Source of the DNA: Bisporella sp. PMI_857
Lineage: Eukaryota; Ascomycota; Leotiomycetes; Helotiales; Helotiaceae
Assembly: GCA_021307315.1 (NCBI GenBank)
Contig: JAJSPD010000058.1
Location: 1 to 64,000, forward strand
Length of the DNA: 64,000 nt
Direction: 5' to 3'
Shown: one piece after another, positions 56,796 through 64,000 of the stretch
Position numbering within the stretch: position 1 is the first letter of the stretch
How the letters are laid out: each line of letters begins with the position of its first letter
Translations under genes and position numbers: made by a program
The notes under the pieces: generated by a model
Seen by the model: only the letters and a program-made list of their open reading frames with translations
Told to the model about the DNA's origin: nothing
The model's database searches: none

Positions 56796-58458
56796 GCACC
56801 AGAGGCTATTAGACTAGGATAGACCGTTTGTACCGCTTTGTATCGCACCTCCCTTTAGACTAGATTTAGACATCGGCTCCAAAGTGCCCTTTTGACGACG
56901 TATCAGCGTACGCTAGCGCAATGCAGTCCATCGCAGAATCCTCTTTAGAAGTGAGAAATGGCGTATTTCAGCTTGAAGGTCTAGATAAAGCACTGTGTTC
57001 ACCTCAATCCGTGCAGACCAGATCACCGCCCCGGGTTGTAAGGTGAAATCGAAGGGAATAGCAGCGGGTGAAGACTGGTCGACGCAGAATCAAGAGGTGC
57101 AGCTGAGCCTGCTATCACAAGAGCTTCAAAAGCATACGAGACAGTGTCGGATGAAACCCATATCACGGATCGCAGCTCCTTCAGAGTCAGACATCCTGGC
57201 TGGCAAGGGAATAAATGGGCGAAAAATGGTAGGTGATGGTCAGGGGGAATGCGGGTGGGGAATACGGTACCGCCCTTCCCTACCCTACATAAAGATTATT
57301 TAGTGGCCCAGACAAAGGGGCCGCCCGTCAGTCACATTTTTCATATCCATGGTCTTTCATCGTTCTGAATCTTCCTAGCCATCAATATTAAGATAATTTT
57401 AACTGTTGGAACGCATGTAACTAGTCACGTGAATAGTTGTGGGTCCTCTCGGGACCTGCAACCTCTTCGCGACAATAGCTTAGAACAACAACATTCGACA
57501 CACATCTTACACCTGACGCCAACGAGCATACTAAGTGAAATCACTAGTCTGCCCGGCGACCCGTGAGATGCAGTCAATCGACATTAACCTGTGCGAGTGG
57601 AAAAATTGCCTTCTAGTATGCGCCCTCTGCCCACTACCAAATAATCTTTATTTGGGGGTTGCACTATCCCACAGTGTTGAAACAGCCTCGGTCCCTAACG
57701 ATGCTGCTTCGCGCTCATCATATCGGTTTCGATCTGGAGGGTCGGGCATCGGGAACATGACGCCAGAGAATCCGGAAGAAGTCGGAGAAATCGGAACCGT
57801 CCTGAAGTTCGGAGCCCCAGGCCAACACCCCGCTGGTTCGTGCATGGTTGGCCCAGAACATCAGACCTGGATGGACGATATCTTCTCTCGGCCATAGCTA
57901 TGACTATCAGGCAAATATAAAAAGCACCCCTCTCTTCAGGGTTGAATTTATTGGCATGATATGGGTTTAATTTTGGAATGTTATGTTGTCCAGTGCTGCA
58001 GATAAAAGTGCCCGGAAACAGCTTTGGTTACCGGTAGATCCCCTCTAAAATAGGGGCTGAAGGCTAAAGAGTGGGTTCACGTCTGGTAATTTTCTCTGGT
58101 ATCCAGCGAGTGAAAGCTACTTCGCTTTGTTCCTTTTACGAAGTACCAGGATCACTTTTGGCTTGCGTAAACTAAACACACGGGAACTCCCTAACCATTT
58201 ACAGGATGCTCTTCTGCTTTGGCCCCACTAGGCCCACTCTTTAAACTTTAAAGTTATTACGGCAGGGGGAATTCCGCTGTACTGGAACTGCTATAAGACT
58301 AACCCCACCCCCGCAATTCCACGTCCAATCCTGCGAGTCCACACTTAATATGCTAACGTACTTAGCCTCTAGCCCCCTAAACAGACAGCTTAAATGTACA
58401 ATCCCCGTTCATGTAAGATTGTGCATTGCTCCCTCTGACTTTCATGCTCGGACCGGGG
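56796..58458. other. Intergenic with one solo LTR
   Basis: Apart from the LTR at 57404-57583 nothing is supported. A plus-strand frame at 57535-57897 begins inside the LTR and has no recognised domain. The promoter of the receptor gene lies at the right end. Confidence 0.45.
57404..57583. repeat. Solo LTR, Copia-like, diverged copy, with perfect TSD
   Basis: This 180-bp unit starts TGTTGGAACGCATGTA, as in 35498, and ends GTCAATCGACA. Flanks are TTAAC on both sides (57399-57403, 57584-57588), a perfect 5-bp duplication. The middle is diverged from the other copies, so it is a related but distinct LTR family. Confidence 0.85.
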
Positions 58459-60063
58459 ATGCAATTCTCTAGTTACCTGATATTTGGGACACTCTCGATG
58501 ATCGTGCGGGCACAGTTGGATCTTGGCCTTATTCTCCCAACTCTCCCTGCGTGCTGGGTGAGCCGCCACCCCGGTCCCCAGTCGGCCATCACCTCTGACT
58601 AATTCAAGATATCATGTTCTAGGCAGGCACTTCCCCCGGCGGGTTGCGCTTTGGAAGATATCCAAAACTGTCTCTGCAGGAATACCACTCTCCAGGGTCA
58701 GCTGTCTGCGTGCATACTAGTGTCGTGCAGCCGTACTGAGCAATACGGTAAGTCCCGGGATCCAGGCTCCTTTCGATTTTGGGTCTCTTTTATGCTAAAT
58801 GAGGGTGCAGTTTCGACATCCGTCTCCCAAAATGTTATATGTAAAGGCATTCCACAACCATCTCGAAGTGGAGCTATAGTTCGAGTGGTAGTTGCTTCAA
58901 CTGTGATTGCCATTCCGATAATCGTATTGCGCCTCTTCTCCCGTTACACAACTTCATATATTTGGTGGGATGACTGGGTAATAGCAGGGGCTGGTGCAAG
59001 TTATAACATGGACATATCCTCTGTGTGGCCGCCGCTGAATTGTAATCAGATGTTTATGATTCCTACATCGGTTATTGGAATATATAGTATGTGCCTAGTT
59101 TGTAGATCCTATTTGCGAAGAAAGATTAACAGTGATCAGTTGCAACAAGAGGCATGGGGAAACATTTGTGGGACGTTCCACCAGAGAATCTAGTAACTCT
59201 ACAACTGGTATGCCTTTCATGCAGAGCTTTATTCTAAATCATCCTTTTAATAACAAATAGCTCTATTATGTGTCTCAAATGCTTTATGTGGGCACGAAGG
59301 CTCTAGCTAAGATCTCGATTCTTCTCCTCTTTCTGCGCATCTTTCCGGACGAACGCTTTCGTCTTGCCACTAAGATTTTCTTAGTATGGATTCTGTGCGC
59401 CGCCTTCACATTCTTCATCGCTATTGCACTACAATGCATTCCTGTGCATGCAGTTTGGGATATGAGCGTAAGAGGGAAGTGTATTAACTTGAGTGCTCTA
59501 GTTTTTTCTGGGGCTGGACTTAGTATTTTTGAAGACACAGTGATTATCTTGCTCCCAGTATTTGAGCTAAAGAGTCTGCGTCTTACTTTGGCTAAGAGGC
59601 TATTAATTATATTTGTATTCGCCATGGGCTCTTTGTAAGTTCATATCCTGTCCCTTTGAAGTTCATCTCTTATTTGTGATAAGTACTCACTTTATCTAGT
59701 GCATGTATAACCAGCATTGTCCGCCTACAGTATCTAGTCACCTCCCATATCCGCTCCCTTGATGTCACATGTACGTATTCCCACTGCGCTCTTCAAGTCA
59801 ATGCTAAGGAGTAAATAGGGGACAGCACTAACATAATTATCTGGTCTATTCTTGAAGGGTACTCCGCCGTGTTCTGTGGCTGCTTGATCACCATCCGGCC
59901 ACTGCTGGTCAAGCACTTTCCCTCAATTTTCCAAAGCACACGCGAAAGTCAGCGCCACTCCACTTACAACCTCCCTTCTTACAGGATGGGCCCCATACTT
60001 CCTAGCACTCCCAGGAACCCCAGTCATGGATCAGAAGTCGAGCTAAATAGCGTGTGTGAGTGA
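58459..60063 (+). CDS. CFEM-domain PTH11-like G-protein-coupled receptor
   Basis: Seven exons restore one frame of about 417 residues: 58459-58557, 58627-58747, 58811-59086, 59140-59207, 59261-59634, 59700-59770 and 59819-60063. Introns are 48-69 nt, all GT-AG, several with CTGAC/CTAAC-like branch sites. The N-terminus is a signal peptide (MQFSSYLIFGTLSMIVRAQ), followed by a CFEM-type cysteine region (LPACW, CALEDIQNCLCRNTT, SACILVSC). Membrane helices follow (VVVASTVIAIPIIVLRLFSR), with the family motif WWDDW, then GMGKHLWDVPPENL, SILLLFLRIFPDERFR, CIPVHAVWD and GKCINLSALVFSGAG. This fits the fungal PTH11-like/rhodopsin-type receptors that sense surface cues or nutrients. Exon 3 reads less hydrophobic than expected around 59000, so a small splicing difference is possible. 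The gene looks intact. Confidence 0.85.
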
Positions 60064-63000
60064 AACACTCGCCACACGAAAAGTATATAATATAGCAAAC
60101 GTAGCTACCTACATAGCCTCAATTCTCAACTTCAAATCTTGACACAGTTCTGCTATCTCGAGTGACTTAGAAGTGCATAATTCCTCCGCCTAGTTTCCTT
60201 ACATAGTTATTATATGGAGAAGAGAGCGCAAGACTCAATTCTCTGGCCATACACCCACCTCTGCGGTCAGGATCTCTTATATATTGGCATATCGTGTTGC
60301 ACGCCACCAAGTCCGTAGAGTAGTGCCCAATGTTGGGTTAGATTTGTTCGTCGAATGCCGGTTTGCTCAGGGATGGATTGAAGAAATGGCGGACCTGCTG
60401 AAGGTGTGGGCCATGACTAACGAGTTGTTTAGGACTGCAACAAGATATTTTGGCTTTAAATAAAGAGTTCGTGCTTAACTTAAATAGTATTCTTACTAAT
60501 TACCAGGTTTTACTATTCGCAACCGTGATACGTGATACACCTACTTCTACACCAGTTTACAATCATAGTAATTGTCGTGTCAAGGATCACCTTGGCCGTA
60601 ACCAAAGGGTTCAAAAAATTTGCTTAAAATTAATATCCCTTATTGCCCTTAACGTGTATAGCATAATATAACGACTATAATCGCGCTTTTTCCGTGAGCA
60701 AGCCAATTAGCCGCTGTCTCAGTTGTTGAGCAATCACAACCTCCTCCTGAGCGAGTAATCCACAAGACAAAGTGGCCGCGACTCGATTCGAGGGCCTGGG
60801 ATAAGCACATACATATACAGGCGGACCCTATTTCGCTCCTCGGCGCGGTGGGAGCAGGTGCCGGCATTGTCGTTCGCGTGCGAAAGCCGGGTCCGTGAAA
60901 CCTACCTTTTTCTTGAAAAGATACATGGGATTTTAAGTTAGATAAGCCCGCTTTAGGTGAAGGAGATTTCATCGGAGCAAGCCATCGTTTTGATAAATCT
61001 CGTAGAACATGTCCGTTACCGTAGCACCAATCGATGATCTACGTACTTTCGTCATGCTGCCTAGTAAAGTAGTGAGTAAGGAGAGGAGTTAAAGAATTGG
61101 GCTATGGGGTTTGTGCCTAATGTCGGGTTTGATGAGTAAGCTGCTGAACTGGTCGATGCTACTGTTAATAGGACAGAAAAGCAAACCGTGGGGAATTCTG
61201 AGATGAGGACGAGAGGGAGAGAACTCTTGCATACTGGGAAGTGACTGCCGAAGTAAAGCGCATAAGACGAGGGGATTGGGACGGGGTCTCTTTTCCCATC
61301 CATAATATGTTGACTGATAGTGGTCTGGACGTCGTATAGCCATTTCTTTGAAGGACTCCAACACCGTACATCTAGATATCAAGAAACCAACCTGCTTTTT
61401 TTTTCTTTATTTTCAAGGTGTAGCCGGGGAAAAAAATCCTAAACTAGGCTTTGAAACCCAGAAACTATTATTTCCAAATCCTAGTGGACTTCTTATTCGT
61501 GTTGCTTCAACAATAGTAGGGTACCGACCTCCTCTCTCTATTTGTATATGTGGTGATCATGAAAGAAATCTTCCCAGTGACTGCCTGTCTGTTTCATATC
61601 TCCGAGATGTTCTGCATCGTACGCGATGCTTTGCTCAAGAGGGTCGAGGATTTGGGTATCTACAGATACCTACTATCATCGTCGGCTGGTTCTAAATCCG
61701 TAAGGGAGCGTGGTGACGCCGCAATTCCAGGTAGAGAAGGTAGGGAGAGCGCCTCGTTGGTCAAGAATGACGCGTAGTCTACCTCATCAGAGTACTCAAA
61801 CAACTCTTTCAGTGGCCTACTTGCGTGCGATCCCATCTCGTTCTCAGACTATATCTCAAGCTTCAGTTTCTTACATAGCAGGCGCTGTACTTTGGCGACT
61901 TGCGACGGAAACGCTGTCAGGTTTTGAATGTCAGAATTCAAACCCGGTTTAAGTTGGTATAGATATGTTACAAGTGTATCTTCTTGGCGTACTACAAGTG
62001 CCCGAAGGCTGTAACTATCAAATCAGCTGCTCAACGAAGGTGAGCGTGCCTCTTGCAACTTACGTCTCATTTGCTAGGTCCGAGGTAGTAGGAGCAAGAT
62101 AGCTTCATTAAAGTGTTTCGCTAGTTTTGCGCATATCTTTCTTAGTGCCATTCAGTTTCAACCCTTTCTTAGCATTTGACATGTGCTATCCTCTTTTGTA
62201 GCTGTAGAAGAAGAAAATCAACAAAGATATTTTTCAAAGATCTGTTCGCTGCTTTACGGCCGTTATTTGCCATTCGTCCTTTTCTTTTCCTTTGGTGTGG
62301 GTTTTGCCTTGGAGTCATTGTCTCCTGGTTGTACAGGCTGTATATATTTGCGAGATGTAATCGATAATAGGGTTCAAAAAAGTAAACATTATTATTAAAA
62401 GCCGCTTCACATCTCATTTAAGACTTTAATAGTAGCTTTCCTATCTTGTTTTTGGTTGTGTTTGGCGGCTTTGCTGTCGGAGTTTTTTGTCCGCACTTGT
62501 CGCTAGACGTAATGTTTTTTACGTACAGATATAATGCTACAACGGCGAAATCTTATTAAAGCCAGAAATCTTCTAAGATTTAGGTACTATGCCTGGAGAA
62601 ATCGCAAATCCTTTTGTTTCGCAGACTGATTCCCGCGAGTGTGTTGCTTGTTGTCCTTGCGTATAAATCCGAGGCGGCTTTATTAAAAAAAAAAAATTTT
62701 GTTAAAACAAAACTGTTAATTATTTGTTTGAATAAAATGTTAACGGTTATTTCTATACATATTAGAACTGTAACTTAGAATTAAATTGCTGCTATTTGGC
62801 CCAGCAGCAAAAGGCTGGATCGCAAGTGCAACAAGAAAGTCTAAAAATACAAGATTAAAAAGCGTGGATAATTTAAACGTCGGTAAGCTTCCTCAACTCC
62901 AAAAACTATGTAACAAAACGATGTTTACAGGAACAGTAGAACTTACTATTGGCCAACTGTAGCATGGCGGGCTGGATTTTCAGCGGTTAGTGTATCTGTG

Positions 63001-64000
63001 GATGCCTGCGCTAAGCTTCTGCTTCGGTATTGCGAAAGGCTGGCACTTTCAGAGATAAGTTGAGGTGAAACTCCAAATGCGTTACCCTTATCGGAGTCGT
63101 CGACCTATTCGTCGGTTTCGTCGTTGGTAACGCTGTCGGTAACGCCATCTGTCACGTCATCTGTCACCGTATCTGCTTTATCCTTCATACTTGGTAAGCC
63201 CACGTCTTTGTAGAACATGTTGGTGGGCAGAGAAGAAATAGGATACGAGGAATTTGACCGGTGGCTTGCTCTAGAAGACACAAGTTACGAGGTGTCTGAA
63301 CCGATTACAGATTGGTCGTCTTTAGTGTACTAAATCCTAGTTAAGGCGGCGATAAACATCATCCATCGATACAGGGATATTCTGTTACTTGTGGCGCTCT
63401 GGTTACAATTTCAGGAGTTCGCAGAAAGTCCACTATTATATACACTTTAATAATCTAACTGTAATCCTTTATGCCCGTCCTTTTCTTTAAATATCGGCAT
63501 TTTCTTACTAGCATTATCACAGAGAACTAATAATTCTACCTTTCACAGTGGCATTAGAGTAAGAAGTTAAGAGATCTTCTATTGATAGAATGAGGTGCAT
63601 CTTGGAGGAATTCATCCTTAAGCACAGGCGGGTGGTGATTAAGATCAAATCCACGCTTACAGACTGCGCCTGTGATTCTCTTGCAGCTCAGTGATAGGTT
63701 GTTACAAACACCACCCAATCAAAATCGCTGCTTCTCGGCCGATTCCGCTTCGAACGGCCCGTTTAATCATATCCCCGCAACACTACCCTATCTGTTGCGT
63801 TCCGCCCGAGAATAATTGGGCTGAGGCTGTGCTGATCCGCGCCTCCAGCCTGCAGGCTATGCTCTCGACCTGCGAATACCGTGGGCGCCCCACATCCACG
63901 ACAATCTCGCCCAGGTTATTCGGGAATGCAAGAATGGAAGCAGGCATTTCTGGGACTTGATCTGTCCCACAGTCCTGCCAGGCTATTTAGTCATGATTCC
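60064..64000. other. Gene-poor relic DNA to the window end
   Basis: No recognised gene in nearly 4 kb. The region 62100-63200 is AT-rich, with poly-A/T runs near 62685-62700 and broken frames, and is probably decayed transposon sequence. A plus-strand frame at 63691-63960 (89 residues) lacks domains. Short similar segments occur near 60330 and 61110 (CCCAATGTTGGGTTAG against CCTAATGTCGGGTTTG), but they are too short to call a repeat family. Confidence 0.45.

Noticed and set aside
57535..57897. 120-residue plus-strand frame
   Set aside because: It begins inside a solo LTR and has no recognisable domain.
1..64000. tRNA, rRNA or CRISPR features
   Set aside because: I saw no B-box-like GGTTCGANTCC in a cloverleaf context, no rRNA sequence and no regularly spaced direct repeats. 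CRISPR is also not expected in a fungus.

Overview
The window comes from a filamentous ascomycete (Pezizomycotina). The evidence is short introns of about 47-83 nt with GTRNGT donors and CTNAC-like branch sites, many HET-domain genes, a CFEM/PTH11-type receptor, a Clr5-domain gene, a LaeA-like methyltransferase, a fungal Ty1/copia element and RIP-like C-to-T decay. I cannot place it below subphylum. Low gene density, many relics and transposons in every gap make it accessory DNA, possibly subtelomeric.

Layout: 0.6-2.0 kb holds a secreted von Willebrand-A protein (-). At 4.3-6.2 kb lies a HET gene (+) with one early frame break. At 7.2-7.9 kb a broken membrane-protein gene carries a solo LTR. 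At 9.6-10.5 kb there is a four-exon secreted, probably GPI-anchored protein. At 12.3-14.5 kb lies an intact peroxisomal copper amine oxidase, divergent from a decayed succinate-semialdehyde dehydrogenase (15.3-17.0 kb). At 17.9-18.8 kb a palindromic element carries a mariner-type MITE inserted in it. At 20.8-22.7 kb is the fuller paralogue of the 7.4-kb membrane protein. At 24.7-27.2 and 30.7-32.4 kb lie two intact HET genes, with hAT-type elements at 28.4 and 30.1 kb. At 32.6-35.1 kb is a frame-broken HET gene (-), and at 36.4 kb a HET relic. At 37.35-43.0 kb lies a full-length Copia retrotransposon (-) with a RIP-decayed interior. At 43.8-45.9 kb is a Clr5 plus ubiquitin-like gene running into a broken bZIP-like locus. 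At 47.2-49.9 kb a decayed HET-like gene, a LINE RNase H end and a truncated MFS transporter abut. At 50.7-53.6 kb a LaeA-like methyltransferase and a cytochrome P450 are divergent. At 54.8-56.8 kb is another intact HET gene, and at 58.5-60.1 kb a CFEM/PTH11-like receptor. The last 4 kb is relic DNA.

The dominant theme is allorecognition and programmed cell death: eight HET or HET-like loci in about 52 kb, of which three look intact, two are one base away from intact and three are relics. They are interleaved with at least eight transposable elements or solo LTRs that I could delimit by target-site duplications (TSDs). Secondary themes are amine catabolism (oxidase plus dead dehydrogenase) and a small tailoring pair (methyltransferase/P450).

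All gene models were spliced by eye from reading-frame continuity, splice motifs and remembered family features. No database search was possible.
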